From the NCBI RefSeq assembly GCF_020539485.1, contig NZ_JACDXU010000001.1:496001-560000 (forward strand): 64,000 bases of DNA, written 5' to 3'. The notes under the pieces were generated by a model. That model saw nothing but the letters and a program-made list of their open reading frames with translations. It had not been told where the DNA came from and ran no database searches. Position numbers and translations under genes: made by a program. Each line of letters opens with the position of its first letter. Within the stretch, counting starts at the first letter, position 1. Shown here one piece after another: positions 34,756 through 44,178 of the stretch. Source of the DNA: Fulverythrobacter ferritrahens. GTDB lineage: Bacteria; Pseudomonadota; Alphaproteobacteria; Sphingomonadales; Sphingomonadaceae.

Positions 34756-35495
34756 TGATGGCTGACGAGAACAACAACGAGCAGACCCCGGAAACCACCG
34801 GTGCGGTCGAAGCTGCAGCGGCTCCCGCTGGCGAAAACGCCCGCGAAGGTCGTGGTGGCGGCCGTGGCCGTGGCCGTGGTGGCGATCGCGGCGGTGAACG
34901 TGGCGGCCGTGGCCGTCGCGACGATCGCCGTGGCGGCCGTGGCGGCGAGGAAGAAGCGGGTGAGGAGCTGATCGAAAAGCTCGTTCACATCAACCGCGTC
35001 TCCAAGACGGTGAAGGGCGGCAAGCGTTTCGGTTTCGCTGCGCTGGTCGTCGTGGGTGACGGCAAGGGCCGCGTTGGCTTCGGTCATGGCAAGGCTCGCG
35101 AAGTGCCGGAAGCCATCACCAAGGCAACTGCTTCTGCGAAGAAGAAGATGGTGCGCGTGCCCCTCAAGGAAGGCCGTACTCTGCACCATGACGGCAAGGG
35201 CCGTTTCGGTGCCGGCAAGGTCAACGTGCGCAGTGCCCCGGCGGGTACCGGTATCATTGCCGGTGGTCCGATGCGTGCCGTGTTCGAGAGCCTGGGCGTT
35301 CACGATGTGGTGACCAAGTCGGTCGGTACGTCCAACCCCTACAACATGATCCGCGCCACTTTCGACGCGCTGACCAACCAGACTTCGCCGAAGTCGGTGG
35401 CCCAGCGTCGCGGCAAGAAGGTCGCTGACCTGCTCGGCCGTGGCGGCGCAAGTGAGGCGGAGGCTGAAGCCGACGCCGCAGCTCTGACGGAGTAA
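34755..35495 (+). CDS. rpsE: 30S ribosomal protein S5 with long RGG-rich N-terminus
   Basis: Decoding-fidelity protein of the small subunit. The core begins at about residue 70 ([20 protein letters not shown]) and contains [20 protein letters not shown] and [20 protein letters not shown], as in E. coli. The 246 residues far exceed the 167 of E. coli: an N-terminal extension of about 65 residues holds an acidic stretch and then at least six RGG/RGR units (32-64). A second ATG at 34758 would drop one residue. RGG tracts often bind RNA; a role here is inferred. Confidence 0.97.
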   Translation: MMADENNNEQTPETTGAVEAAAAPAGENAREGRGGGRGRGRGGDRGGERGGRGRRDDRRGGRGGEEEAGEELIEKLVHINRVSKTVKGGKRFGFAALVVVGDGKGRVGFGHGKAREVPEAITKATASAKKKMVRVPLKEGRTLHHDGKGRFGAGKVNVRSAPAGTGIIAGGPMRAVFESLGVHDVVTKSVGTSNPYNMIRATFDALTNQTSPKSVAQRRGKKVADLLGRGGASEAEAEADAAALTE

Positions 35496-35501
35496 GCACC
35501 C

Positions 35502-35678
35502 ATGGCAAAGATCAAGATCAAGCAGATCGGTTCGCCGATCCGCCGGCCCGAAAGCCAGAAGAAGATCCTTATCGGTCTGGGCCTGGGCAAGATGCACCGC
35601 GTGGTCGAGGTGGAAGACACCCCGGAAGTGCGCGGCGCCATCGCCAAGCTGCCCCATATGGTGGAAGTGGTCGGCTGA
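35502..35678 (+). CDS. rpmD: 50S ribosomal protein L30
   Basis: A 58-residue large-subunit protein, ATG at 35502. It reads [20 protein letters not shown], then [18 protein letters not shown] and [14 protein letters not shown], the standard L30 pattern. It lies 6 bp after rpsE. In most bacteria rplO follows at once; here a terminator and an acyltransferase gene intervene. Confidence 0.97.
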   Translation: MAKIKIKQIGSPIRRPESQKKILIGLGLGKMHRVVEVEDTPEVRGAIAKLPHMVEVVG

Positions 35679-35703
35679 CCGCATTCACTCGATATGACTA
35701 AGG

Positions 35704-35732
35704 AAAACCCCGGCCAGCGTGCCGGGGTTTTT
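35704..35732 (+). terminator. Intrinsic terminator inside the spc operon
   Basis: AAAACCCCGGC-CAGCGT-GCCGGGGTTTTT is a perfect 11-bp stem with flanking A and T tracts, 25 bp after the rpmD stop. It should end most spc transcription before the acyltransferase, so rplO and secY probably need another promoter. Confidence 0.88.
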
Positions 35733-35769
35733 CGTAAGTGGAAACGACGTGCGGAGCTGAGGGCGCGCT

Positions 35770-36942
35770 ATGGAAGGCAGGGGTGCTGCACAGGGAACGG
35801 CCAGAGTAGAGCGGGCGGTGGCGAACCGGCCGTATCTCTCGCTGATCGACGGGGTGCGAGGCATCGCCGCATTGTCGGTGCTGTTCTATCACTATGTTCA
35901 TTTCTTCATGTCCGGGCCGGATCGGCTCAAGATGCCCGGCTATCAGGAAGTCCTGCCCGCGCGCGAAGTGCTCTGGCCTGCCTATGAATGGGGCTATTTC
36001 GCGGTCCAGGTTTTCTGGCTGATCTCCGGCTTCGTTTTCGCTCATGTCTATTACGGACACCGCGTGGGCACGCGTAGCTTTGTGGTGAACCGGATCGCGC
36101 GGCTCTATCCCCTGCATCTGCTCACATTGCTTGTGGTGACCGGCCTGCAATTCATTGCGCTGTACCGCCTTGGCTACACGCCGATCTACGGCAAGTTCGA
36201 CTGGCAGCACTTCGTCGCCCAATTGTTCATGGCGTCGGACTGGATTCGCACAGGCCTGTCCTTCAATGGGCCGATTTGGTCCGTGTCGGTGGAGATCGCT
36301 GTCTATGCCATCTTCTGGCTCACCCGCGGGCTGGCGCGGCGTTTCGGGGCTGTTTTCACGATTGCCATGGCGCTGGGATTCGGTTTCGCGGACTATAAAT
36401 GGGGCGCGAGTTCCGGTGTGCTTTCGTGCGGCTCCTATTTCTTCGCAGGCTGTTCGCTCAGCATTCTGCGCGAAGGTTACGCGAAAAATGGGCGGATACT
36501 CGCTCTATTGGCCACGGTGTTCGCGCTGGGCGGCGTGGCATCCACGATTGGTGGAGGCGACGCAGGCTGGCGGATATTCGGCATTACCGGCATTTTCGGC
36601 GCGCTGTTCCTGCTGCTTGCCGAATGGCAGAATAGCGCGCCGGCCTGGCTGGATCGCGCCTGCGAATGGCTCGGCGAGAACACATATGGCGTCTATCTGT
36701 GGCACTTCCCGATCCAGCTCACCATGATGCTGGTGCTGATGCCCGCGATCAGGACGCAAGACATTGCTCGCAACGGGTGGTTTCTGGCGCTGTTCTTCTG
36801 CCTGACAGTGGTGATCGCCCGCCTTAGCTATGTCTGGTTCGAGCGGCCGATGCGCGATTTCCTGCGCGAACGGCTCGCCGGATCGCGGCACAGGCCGGCA
36901 AACCCGCCAAAGGGGGGTGACAAGCAGGTTCCGGGCAGCTAA
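35770..36942 (+). CDS. Acyltransferase 3 (OafA/YrhL-type) membrane protein inserted in the spc operon
   Basis: A 390-residue polytopic protein of the AT3 family, which acylates surface sugars, peptidoglycan or exported lipids. The family motifs are present: [20 protein letters not shown] (catalytic-type His and Arg-Gly), [30 protein letters not shown]-type [33 protein letters not shown] and [12 protein letters not shown]. About ten helices are predicted. The start at ATG 35770 lacks a strong Shine-Dalgarno. Its position between rpmD and rplO is unusual and functionally unrelated to translation, which suggests a past insertion. Its substrate is unknown. Confidence 0.88.
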   Translation: MEGRGAAQGTARVERAVANRPYLSLIDGVRGIAALSVLFYHYVHFFMSGPDRLKMPGYQEVLPAREVLWPAYEWGYFAVQVFWLISGFVFAHVYYGHRVGTRSFVVNRIARLYPLHLLTLLVVTGLQFIALYRLGYTPIYGKFDWQHFVAQLFMASDWIRTGLSFNGPIWSVSVEIAVYAIFWLTRGLARRFGAVFTIAMALGFGFADYKWGASSGVLSCGSYFFAGCSLSILREGYAKNGRILALLATVFALGGVASTIGGGDAGWRIFGITGIFGALFLLLAEWQNSAPAWLDRACEWLGENTYGVYLWHFPIQLTMMLVLMPAIRTQDIARNGWFLALFFCLTVVIARLSYVWFERPMRDFLRERLAGSRHRPANPPKGGDKQVPGS

Positions 36943-36991
36943 GTGCCCGCCTTTCCCTTCAGCGCGAACAAAGCGAAAGCGAGTGCATATT

Positions 36992-37480
36992 ATGAAACTG
37001 AACGAAATCCGCGACAATGCCGGCGCCCGCAAGGGCCGTATGCGTATCGGCCGTGGTATCGGCTCCGGCAAGGGCAAGACGGGCGGTCGTGGCCAGAAGG
37101 GTGCAAAGGCACGCTCGGGCGTTTCGATCGCCGGGTTCGAAGGCGGCCAGATGCCGCTGCACATGCGCATCCCGAAGCGCGGCTTCAACAATCCCTTCGG
37201 CAAGGACTATGCCGAAGTGAACATCGGCATGATCCAGAAGTTCATCGATGCCGGTAAGCTGGACGCCAAGGGCACCGTTGACCATGCAGCTCTTCAGGCT
37301 GCCGGTCTGGCTCGTGGTGGCAAGGATGGCGTGCGCCTGCTCGGCAAGGGCGAGCTTTCGGCCAAGCTGTCGTTCAAGGTCGCCGGTGCGAGCAAGGGCG
37401 CTGTTGCCGCAGTCGAAAAGGCCGGCGGTTCGGTGGAACTGCTCGCTGCGGCTGCTCCTGCGGCAGAAGCTTCCGAATAA
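36992..37480 (+). CDS. rplO: 50S ribosomal protein L15
   Basis: Late-assembly large-subunit protein, 162 residues from ATG 36992. [40 protein letters not shown] and [19 protein letters not shown] are conserved. It has an alanine-rich C-terminal tail. The upstream 49 bp replace the usual rpmD junction and show no strong Shine-Dalgarno (only GCGAG), so its translation signal is unusually weak for a ribosomal gene. Confidence 0.97.
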   Translation: MKLNEIRDNAGARKGRMRIGRGIGSGKGKTGGRGQKGAKARSGVSIAGFEGGQMPLHMRIPKRGFNNPFGKDYAEVNIGMIQKFIDAGKLDAKGTVDHAALQAAGLARGGKDGVRLLGKGELSAKLSFKVAGASKGAVAAVEKAGGSVELLAAAAPAAEASE

Positions 37481-37603
37481 TTCGGCAATTCGTCCGGGCG
37501 GGGGTGGTTCCATCTCCGCCCGGCCCCTATATGGGCTGCAGCTGATAGGAAGGGGGACGTTCGGCGCGAGCCGGTATGCCCCCAATAAAGGTTAAGCGTT
37601 CCC

Positions 37604-38968
37604 ATGGCATCACGCGCCGACAATATCGCGAGCAACCTGAATCTCGCCAATTTCTCGAAGGCGACCGAGCTCAAGCAGCGAATCTGGTTCACGATCGGCG
37701 CGCTGATCGTTTTCCGTTTCCTGAGCTTCGTTCCGCTTCCTGGCGTCAATCCGCTCATTCTCGAGAGCCTCTACGCGCAGACCCGCGGCGGCATTCTCGA
37801 CCTCTTCAACACATTCTCGGGCGGCAGCCTTGAGCGGATGAGCCTCATCGCGCTCGGCATCATGCCCTACATCACCGCGTCTATCGTGGTGCAGCTCGCG
37901 GCCTCGCTTCATCCCGCTCTCGCGGCGATCAAGAAGGAAGGCGAAAGCGGGCGCAAGAAGCTCAACCAGTATACCCGTTATGGCGCCGTGTTCCTCACCG
38001 CGATTCAGGGCTGGTTCCTTGCGGCGGGACTTGAAAGCTACGGCGCGCAGAGCGGCCTTCAGGCCGTGGTCGAGCCGGGCGTCATGTTCCGCGTGGTTGC
38101 GGTGATCAGCCTGATCGGCGGCACCATGTTCCTGCTGTGGCTGGGTGAGCAGATCACCTCGCGCGGCATCGGCAATGGCGTGTCGTTGATCATCATGGCC
38201 GGTATCGTGGCGCAGTTCCCCACTTTCACCGCCAATATGTTCGAAGGCGGCCGGTCGGGCTCGATCAATCCGTTCGTGATCGTCGGTTTCATCGGCATGG
38301 TGGTCGGGCTGGTGCTGCTGATCTGTTTCATGGAGCGCGCCCAGCGGCGCCTGTTGATCCAGTATCCCAAGCGGGCAAGCCAGCGCGGAATGATGCAGGC
38401 GGATCGCAGCCATCTTCCGCTCAAGCTCAACACGGCCGGCGTTATCCCGCCGATCTTCGCCAGCTCGCTGCTGCTGCTGCCGCTGACGATCAGCCAGTTC
38501 GCCGGTAATTCGGTGAGCACTGACAGCACGCTGGGCGGCATCATCGTGACGCTGAACCAGTATCTGCAGCACGGCCAGCCGCTCTACATGACGCTTTATG
38601 CCATCGGCATCGTCTTCTTCTGCTTCTTCTACACCGCCGTGGTGTTCAACCCGGAAGAGACGGCCGACAATCTGAAGAAGAATGGCGGCTTCATTCCCGG
38701 CATCCGTCCGGGCAAGAACACCGCCACCTATCTGGATTATGTGCTGACGCGCATCACGGTGATCGGTGCGATCTACCTGACTGTGGTGTGCTGTCTGCCG
38801 GAATACATGATTGCGCAGACCGGCGTTCCGCTGTTCCTCGGCGGTACCAGCCTGCTGATCGTGGTAAACGTGACTGTGGATACTATCACCCAGATTCAGT
38901 CGCACCTTCTGGCGCACCAATATGGTGACCTTATCAAGAAGGCAAAGCTGAAAGGCCGACTGCGCTGA
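37604..38968 (+). CDS. secY: Preprotein translocase subunit SecY
   Basis: Ten-helix channel of the Sec translocon, 454 residues. NLANFSKATELKQRIWFTIG opens the protein; the plug and helix 2 region has GGSLERMSLIALGIMPYITAS, and the C-terminal loops carry KNGGFIPGIRPGKNTATYLD, diagnostic of SecY. It lies 123 bp after rplO and 63 bp before adk, which is the usual order. Confidence 0.98.
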   Translation: MASRADNIASNLNLANFSKATELKQRIWFTIGALIVFRFLSFVPLPGVNPLILESLYAQTRGGILDLFNTFSGGSLERMSLIALGIMPYITASIVVQLAASLHPALAAIKKEGESGRKKLNQYTRYGAVFLTAIQGWFLAAGLESYGAQSGLQAVVEPGVMFRVVAVISLIGGTMFLLWLGEQITSRGIGNGVSLIIMAGIVAQFPTFTANMFEGGRSGSINPFVIVGFIGMVVGLVLLICFMERAQRRLLIQYPKRASQRGMMQADRSHLPLKLNTAGVIPPIFASSLLLLPLTISQFAGNSVSTDSTLGGIIVTLNQYLQHGQPLYMTLYAIGIVFFCFFYTAVVFNPEETADNLKKNGGFIPGIRPGKNTATYLDYVLTRITVIGAIYLTVVCCLPEYMIAQTGVPLFLGGTSLLIVVNVTVDTITQIQSHLLAHQYGDLIKKAKLKGRLR

Positions 38969-39031
38969 CCGATACGGGCGGGCCTTCTAGGTCCGCCCGG
39001 TCCGGCAGCGTCGGGTCAACGGGGAGGGCAA

Positions 39032-39679
39032 ATGAACATCATTCTTCTTGGGCCTCCGGGCGCGGGCAAGGGGACGCAGGCAAAGCGTCTCGTTGAACGG
39101 CACGGCATGCGCCAACTTTCGACCGGCGACATGCTGCGTGCCGCCGTCAAGGCCGAAACGCCGACCGGACTTCGCGTGAAGGCGGTGATGGAAGCGGGCG
39201 AACTTGTCTCGGACGAGATCGTTTCCGCGCTGATTTCCGATGAGCTGGAAGTCATGGGCAAGGACATCGGGGCTATCTTCGATGGCTATCCGCGCACTGC
39301 GGAGCAGGCCCATTCGCTCGACGGGATTCTTTCCGCCCATGGCCGCAAGCTGGACAGCGTGATCGAGTTGGAAGTGAACGAGGAAGCGCTGGTCGAGCGT
39401 ATCACCGGCCGCTTCACCTGCGCCAAATGCGGGCAGGGCTATCACGACAAGTTCGAGCGCCCGAAGGTCGATGGCGTATGCGACAAGTGCGGTAGCACCG
39501 AGTTCAAACGCCGTCCGGACGATAATGAGGAAACCGTGCGCACGCGCCTGGCCGAATATCGCGCCAAGACCGCGCCGATCCTGCCGATCTACGAAGCCCG
39601 AGGAATCGTGAACCGGGTGGATGGCATGGCCGACATCGATGTGGTGACGGCTCAGATCGAGCATATCCTCGGCCGCTGA
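39032..39679 (+). CDS. adk: Adenylate kinase with zinc-type LID
   Basis: Interconverts ATP, AMP and ADP, 215 residues. The P-loop is LGPPGAGKGTQAKRLVE and the AMP site includes QLSTGDMLRAAVKAETPTG and DGYPRTAEQAHSLD. The LID (about 125-165) carries four Cys in CAKCGQGYH and CDKCGSTEF, a C-x2-C...C-x2-C zinc-binding pattern that replaces the hydrogen-bonded LID of E. coli. It follows secY on the same strand. Confidence 0.97.
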   Translation: MNIILLGPPGAGKGTQAKRLVERHGMRQLSTGDMLRAAVKAETPTGLRVKAVMEAGELVSDEIVSALISDELEVMGKDIGAIFDGYPRTAEQAHSLDGILSAHGRKLDSVIELEVNEEALVERITGRFTCAKCGQGYHDKFERPKVDGVCDKCGSTEFKRRPDDNEETVRTRLAEYRAKTAPILPIYEARGIVNRVDGMADIDVVTAQIEHILGR

Positions 39680-40103
39680 CCTTCGTTGAATGCAATTGAA
39701 AGGCCGCGACGTTCCTTTTTTGGGGGCGTTGCGGCCCTTCCTGCGTTCGGATCTGGCCAGGGCAAGGGTAGGTGGATCGAGGGCTTTGACCCGACACCAT
39801 CCTTAGGGTATATCCTTAACTGCTCAGTGATCGTGCCTCGGCATAACGAGGTGCGCAGTGTCGGCGCAGCTTGCGGTTGACTGCGCGCCAGAATCGGCGT
39901 AGGCGCCTTTCCCTCCGAGTGAGACGGACAGTCCGGCAGGCGGCAGTCGTTGCGCGCCGTCCGGACTTTTTGCCGTGGTGGATTTACCGTGGTGAAAAAT
40001 CCGTTTCCGTCGGAAAAGTGCAACGCGTTGAGATAGGGGGCTGCCCTTTGCCATATGGCTCCCCATATGGATTGGCTGGCGCTCTGTGGAGCAGGAGATT
40101 TAA
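39680..40103. other. Structured leader upstream of the rpsM operon
   Basis: A 424-bp gap with no supported gene. It contains a hairpin just after adk (AGGCCGCGACG with CGTTGCGGCCCT, about 39701-39737), a second small stem near 39835-39852, and a strong terminator-like hairpin with T5 at 39930-39971. It must hold the promoter of rpsM-rpsK-rpoA-rplQ, which I cannot place. Confidence 0.6.
39930..39971 (+). terminator. Terminator-like hairpin in the rpsM leader
   Basis: AGTCCGG...CCGGACT extended by CAGGCG/CGCGCCG forms a long imperfect stem that ends in TTTTTG. It lies 130 bp before rpsM, so it either ends a short RNA made from the adk-rpsM gap or acts as an attenuator for the alpha operon. Confidence 0.6.
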
Positions 40104-40472
40104 GTGGCTCGTATTGCCGGGGTAAACATCCCCACCAACAAGCGCGTGATCATCGCGCTCACCTATATTCACGGTATCGGCCCCAAGTCGGCCAAGGACA
40201 TTGCGGACAAGCTGGGCATCGATCACAGCCGCCGCGTGCAGGATCTTTCCGATGCGGAAGTTCTGCAGATCCGTGAAGCGATCGACGCTGGTTATACCGT
40301 TGAAGGTGACCTTCGTCGCAACACCGCGATGAACATCAAGCGCCTGATGGACCTGGCCTGCTATCGCGGCCTCCGCCATCGCAAGGGCCTGCCCGTCCGT
40401 GGCCAGCGCACGCACACCAATGCGCGCACCCGCAAGGGCAAGGCCAAGCCGATCGCAGGTAAGAAGAAGTAA
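40104..40472 (+). CDS. rpsM: 30S ribosomal protein S13
   Basis: Head protein contacting the P-site tRNA, 122 residues from GTG 40104 (GCAGGAG 6-7 nt upstream). [40 protein letters not shown] and [20 protein letters not shown] are conserved. First gene of the alpha operon; the group lacks rpsD, as usual in alphaproteobacteria. Confidence 0.98.
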   Translation: MARIAGVNIPTNKRVIIALTYIHGIGPKSAKDIADKLGIDHSRRVQDLSDAEVLQIREAIDAGYTVEGDLRRNTAMNIKRLMDLACYRGLRHRKGLPVRGQRTHTNARTRKGKAKPIAGKKK

Positions 40473-40526
40473 GCAACCGTTTGAACGGCACGGCTTCCTT
40501 CTCATTTTCAGGACAGGATACGAACC

Positions 40527-40916
40527 ATGGCACGCGAACCCCAGCGCATTAAGCGCCGCGAGCGTAAGAACATCAGCAGCGGCGTCGCGCATGTGAACGC
40601 CAGCTTCAATAACACCATGATCACCATCACCGATGCTCAGGGCAATGCGATCAGCTGGTCCTCGGCAGGCATGATGGGCTTCAAGGGCAGCCGCAAGTCG
40701 ACCCCGTATGCTGCGCAGGTCGCCGCTGACGATGCCGGCAAGAAGGCCGCCGAGCACGGCGTGCGCACCCTGGAAGTCGAAGTAAAGGGCCCGGGTTCGG
40801 GCCGTGAGAGCGCCCTGCGCGCCCTGCAGGCGGTGGGTTTCACCATCACCTCGATCCGCGACGTGACGCCGATCCCGCACAATGGCGTGCGGCCGTCCAA
40901 GCGTCGCCGCGTCTGA
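40527..40916 (+). CDS. rpsK: 30S ribosomal protein S11
   Basis: Platform protein that forms the mRNA exit region, 129 residues. [20 protein letters not shown], the [19 protein letters not shown] segment and [20 protein letters not shown] are conserved. It lies 54 bp after rpsM and 106 bp before rpoA. Confidence 0.98.
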   Translation: MAREPQRIKRRERKNISSGVAHVNASFNNTMITITDAQGNAISWSSAGMMGFKGSRKSTPYAAQVAADDAGKKAAEHGVRTLEVEVKGPGSGRESALRALQAVGFTITSIRDVTPIPHNGVRPSKRRRV

Positions 40917-41022
40917 TTTGAACCTGCCCGCGACCCTTCGGGGCCGCACAGTAATTCGGATCGGCCGCGGCGCTCATCGCGTCGACGGCCGATCCAGCAA
41001 ATAAAACCTCTAGGGGAAGTCC

Positions 41023-42078
41023 ATGTCCGTCAACATGAAGAACTGGCAGGAACTCAAGAAGCCCAACAGCCTCGAAGTGAAGGCCGGTGGCGACGGGCGC
41101 CGCAAGGCGACCTTCATTGCTGAGCCGCTCGAGCGCGGTTTCGGCCTGACGCTGGGCAACGCCCTGCGCCGCGTGCTGCTTTCCTCGCTGCAGGGCGCTG
41201 CGATCACCTCGATCAAGATCGAGAACGTGCTGCATGAATTCTCGTCGCTCGCCGGCGTGCGCGAGGATGTGACCGACATCGTCCTGAACGTGAAGCAGAT
41301 CGCGCTCAAGATGGAAGGCGAAGGCCCGAAGCGGCTGCAGCTTTCGGCGACCGGCCCGGCCCAGGTGAAGGCGGGCGACATTGCCGTTACCGGCGATATC
41401 GAGGTGATGAACAAGGATCTCGTGATCTGCCATCTCGATGAAGGCGCCACGCTGAACATGGAACTCACGGCGGATACCGGCAAGGGCTATGTCCCGGCTG
41501 TGTCCAACCGCCCCGTTGATGCGCCGATCGGCCTGATCCCGGTGGATTCGCTCTATTCGCCGATCAAACAGGTCAGCTACAAGGTCGAGAACGCTCGCGT
41601 CGGCCAGGAACTGGACTACGACAAGCTGAGCCTGAACGTCGAAACCGACGGCACGGTTACCCCTGAAGACGCTGTGGCCTATGCCGCGCGCATCCTGCAG
41701 GACCAGCTGACCCTGTTCGTCCACTTCGAAGACGGCATTCCGCAGCCTTCCAGCCCGATGATCGGCATTGCCGCTCAGCCGGAAGAATCGGACGCCAACC
41801 AGCTCAACCGTTACCTCCTCAAGAAGGTGGACGAGCTGGAGCTTTCGGTGCGTTCGGCCAACTGCCTCAAGAACGACAATATCATCTACATCGGCGATCT
41901 GGTCCAGAAGACCGAAGCCGAGATGCTGCGCACGCCGAATTTCGGCCGCAAGTCGCTCAACGAGATCAAGGAAGTCCTCAGCTCCATGGGCCTGCGCCTG
42001 GGCATGGACATCCCTGGCTGGCCGCCCGAGAATATCGAGGAAATGGCCAAGAAGCTCGAGCAGGAACTGCTGGGCTGA
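41023..42078 (+). CDS. rpoA: RNA polymerase alpha subunit
   Basis: Assembly platform of RNA polymerase, 351 residues. The N-terminal domain has [20 protein letters not shown] and [20 protein letters not shown]; the C-terminal domain has [20 protein letters not shown] and [20 protein letters not shown], which bind UP elements and activators. Order and length are typical of alphaproteobacteria. Confidence 0.98.
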   Translation: MSVNMKNWQELKKPNSLEVKAGGDGRRKATFIAEPLERGFGLTLGNALRRVLLSSLQGAAITSIKIENVLHEFSSLAGVREDVTDIVLNVKQIALKMEGEGPKRLQLSATGPAQVKAGDIAVTGDIEVMNKDLVICHLDEGATLNMELTADTGKGYVPAVSNRPVDAPIGLIPVDSLYSPIKQVSYKVENARVGQELDYDKLSLNVETDGTVTPEDAVAYAARILQDQLTLFVHFEDGIPQPSSPMIGIAAQPEESDANQLNRYLLKKVDELELSVRSANCLKNDNIIYIGDLVQKTEAEMLRTPNFGRKSLNEIKEVLSSMGLRLGMDIPGWPPENIEEMAKKLEQELLG

Positions 42079-42164
42079 CAACTTTCGGGTGACGGCGGCG
42101 ACCCTTAATTGCCGCCAGTACCGGGCTACCTCACACGGGCCCCTTACGAACGAAGGATAGTAAA

Positions 42165-42587
42165 ATGCGTCATAAACTTTCCGGCCGCAAGCTGCAGCGC
42201 AAGTCCGGCCATCGCGCCGCCCTCATGCGCAACATGGCTGCTGCGCTGATCAAGCACGAGCAGATCCAGACCACCACGGCCAAGGCCAAGGAACTGCGCC
42301 CCTATGTGGAAAAGCTGATCACGCTGGCCAAGCATGGCGGCCTTTCGAACCGCCGTCTGGCTCACGCCCGCATCCTGGACGAAGTGCAGGAAAAGAAGCT
42401 GTTCGAAGTGCTGGCCGCTCGCTTTGCCGGCCGCAATGGCGGTTACACCCGCATCATCAAGGCCGGCATCCGCGCCTCTGACGCTGCCCCGATCGCGATC
42501 ATCGAACTGGTGGACCGTGATGTGGAAGCCAAGGGTAAGGATAGCGGCCCGGTGATGAACGAAGAACTGGATATGGCCGAAGCCTGA
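42165..42587 (+). CDS. rplQ: 50S ribosomal protein L17
   Basis: Large-subunit protein near the tunnel exit, 140 residues. [40 protein letters not shown] and [20 protein letters not shown]-type segments are conserved. It has a short acidic C-terminal tail ([13 protein letters not shown]). It ends the alpha operon before a clear terminator. Confidence 0.97.
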   Translation: MRHKLSGRKLQRKSGHRAALMRNMAAALIKHEQIQTTTAKAKELRPYVEKLITLAKHGGLSNRRLAHARILDEVQEKKLFEVLAARFAGRNGGYTRIIKAGIRASDAAPIAIIELVDRDVEAKGKDSGPVMNEELDMAEA

Positions 42588-42611
42588 TCCCAGCTCTCAC
42601 GCTGAATTTGG

Positions 42612-42645
42612 AAACCCGCCGGGAGCGATCCTGGCGGGTTTTTCT
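42612..42645 (+). terminator. Intrinsic terminator of the alpha operon
   Basis: AAACCCGCC and GGCGGGTTTTT form a GC-rich stem followed by a T tract, 24 bp after the rplQ stop. Confidence 0.88.
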
Positions 42646-42806
42646 TTGCGCAGGACACAGGGGGCGCTGTGTCCGTCTGTTCATAAAACAACATCGAATT
42701 ATGAACAATCGCTGTCAGGCCAATTCAGCCTCCCATCACTCCCGAATCGCTAGATCCTCCTCCATGGCCGGGCATTTCCGCCCGCAGATTGAAGAGGACG
42801 CTAATC

Positions 42807-43388
42807 ATGAAGACCATTACCAAGGGCCTGGTCGGAACCGTCGCGGCAGGCGCGGTGGCGATGGCTTCGGTTTCCCCCGCCTATGCCCGCAACGGCCATG
42901 ATGACCGGATCGACGCGGGCGATGTGATTGCCGGTGCGCTGATCATCGGTGGCATTGCCGCAATTGCGGCCGCTGCCTCCGACAATGACCGGGATCGCTA
43001 TGATCGCCGTTATGACGATCGCGACCGGCGCGGCTATGATGATCGCTATTATGGCGATCGCCGGGGCAACCCGCGGAGCGCGGTGGAACAATGCGTCAAT
43101 GCCGCAGAGCGCACGGCGAGCCGCTATTCGCGCGGTGGCCGGGCCGATGTAACCGATATTCGGGACATTTCCCGCACGCGCGATGGCTATCGCATCAAGG
43201 GCCGCATCGCGGTGAACACCCGCGACCATGACTGGCGCCGTGGCGACCGTCGCTATGGCAATGGTTGGGGCGGTGACTATCGCGGGTGGAACGATCGCCT
43301 CTATGGCTATGATTCGGGCAAGTTCACCTGCCGGGTAAGCTATGGCCGGGTGGTGGACATCGATTACAGCGGCATTCGCGGCCTGTAA
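42807..43388 (+). CDS. Exported IDAGDV-family envelope protein, copy 1
   Basis: The ATG at 42807 gives 193 residues. A signal peptide (GLVGTVAAGAVAMASVSPAYA) precedes RIDAGDV-I-AG, then a hydrophobic glycine-rich segment ALIIGGIAAIAAAAS. A low-complexity Asp/Arg/Tyr linker follows. The C-terminal domain starts AVEQCVNAAER and has TRDGYRIKGRI and GKFTCRVSYGRVVDIDY, with two conserved cysteines. Copy 2 lies 112 bp downstream and shares all these blocks. I know no function for the family. Confidence 0.78.
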   Translation: MKTITKGLVGTVAAGAVAMASVSPAYARNGHDDRIDAGDVIAGALIIGGIAAIAAAASDNDRDRYDRRYDDRDRRGYDDRYYGDRRGNPRSAVEQCVNAAERTASRYSRGGRADVTDIRDISRTRDGYRIKGRIAVNTRDHDWRRGDRRYGNGWGGDYRGWNDRLYGYDSGKFTCRVSYGRVVDIDYSGIRGL

Positions 43389-43417
43389 TCCCCGCATCCC
43401 ATAGCCTATCGAAGCGA

Positions 43418-43451
43418 AGGCGGTTCAGGGGCAGCTAAGCCTGAACCGCCT
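43418..43451 (+). repeat. Perfect 12-bp stem between the two IDAGDV genes
   Basis: AGGCGGTTCAGG and CCTGAACCGCCT pair exactly around a 10-nt loop. No T tract follows, so it may stabilise or process mRNA rather than terminate. Confidence 0.7.
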
Positions 43452-43500
43452 AGCTGATCCTAGGGTCCGCGATCGCCGGGCCTGTTTCAGGAGCCTTTCC

Positions 43501-44178
43501 ATGGCCCGTTCATTCTTCCGTTTTCTCGCCGGCAGCGCCACCGTGGTCGCTGCGTTTTCCATGGCCGCCACGCCCGCCGCAGCCGAGAGCTGGGGTGGAC
43601 ATGGGCGCTATCATCACCGCCATGATCGTGGAGGGATCGACGCAGGCGATGTTCTGGCCGGCGTCCTGATCATCGGCGGCATCGCCGCCATCGCCAGCGC
43701 GGCGAGTAAGTCCGATAACAGGACGGACGATGGCTACCGCTATGGCGAGCCCTCATATCCCTATCCGGACGACCGGCCGGAGGATTACCGGGAGCCCGGC
43801 GCCTATCGCGGCCAGGGCGGTTCCTATGGTGCCTATTCGGGTGGGGGTATCGACAATGCGGTGAGCATGTGCACGGATCAGGTCGAGCGCGGCAATGAAC
43901 GCGTGGCCAATGTGGACAATGCCGCCCGCACGCCCGATGGCTGGCGCATTTCCGGGCAGTTGGAGAGAGGAGGCGGGTTCGATTGCTGGATCGATAATGA
44001 CGGACGCATCCGCAATGTCGATCTTGGCGATGCATCGCTGAACGGCTCCGCCTATCCGGCGCAGGACAATCAGTGGAATGACGACACCTATGCCCGCGCC
44101 CGCGCGCAGGCAGGCTATCCGGGCGATTATGTCGGGTCGGCGGACGAGAGGCCCTATTACGAAGGTTCTGGCGGCTGA
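43501..44178 (+). CDS. Exported IDAGDV-family envelope protein, copy 2
   Basis: The 225-residue product has a signal peptide (FLAGSATVVAAFSMAATPAAA), a His-rich stretch (GGHGRYHHRHDRG), then IDAGDV-L-AG and VLIIGGIAAIASAAS like copy 1. After a Tyr/Pro/Asp-rich linker the C-terminal domain has AVSMCTDQVER, ARTPDGWRISGQL and GFDCWIDNDGRIRNVDL, aligning with copy 1. Copy 2 adds a tail rich in Tyr, Asp and Gly. The His-rich part might bind metal. Its 3' end overlaps the convergent TRIC gene by 22 bp. Confidence 0.78.
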   Translation: MARSFFRFLAGSATVVAAFSMAATPAAAESWGGHGRYHHRHDRGGIDAGDVLAGVLIIGGIAAIASAASKSDNRTDDGYRYGEPSYPYPDDRPEDYREPGAYRGQGGSYGAYSGGGIDNAVSMCTDQVERGNERVANVDNAARTPDGWRISGQLERGGGFDCWIDNDGRIRNVDLGDASLNGSAYPAQDNQWNDDTYARARAQAGYPGDYVGSADERPYYEGSGG

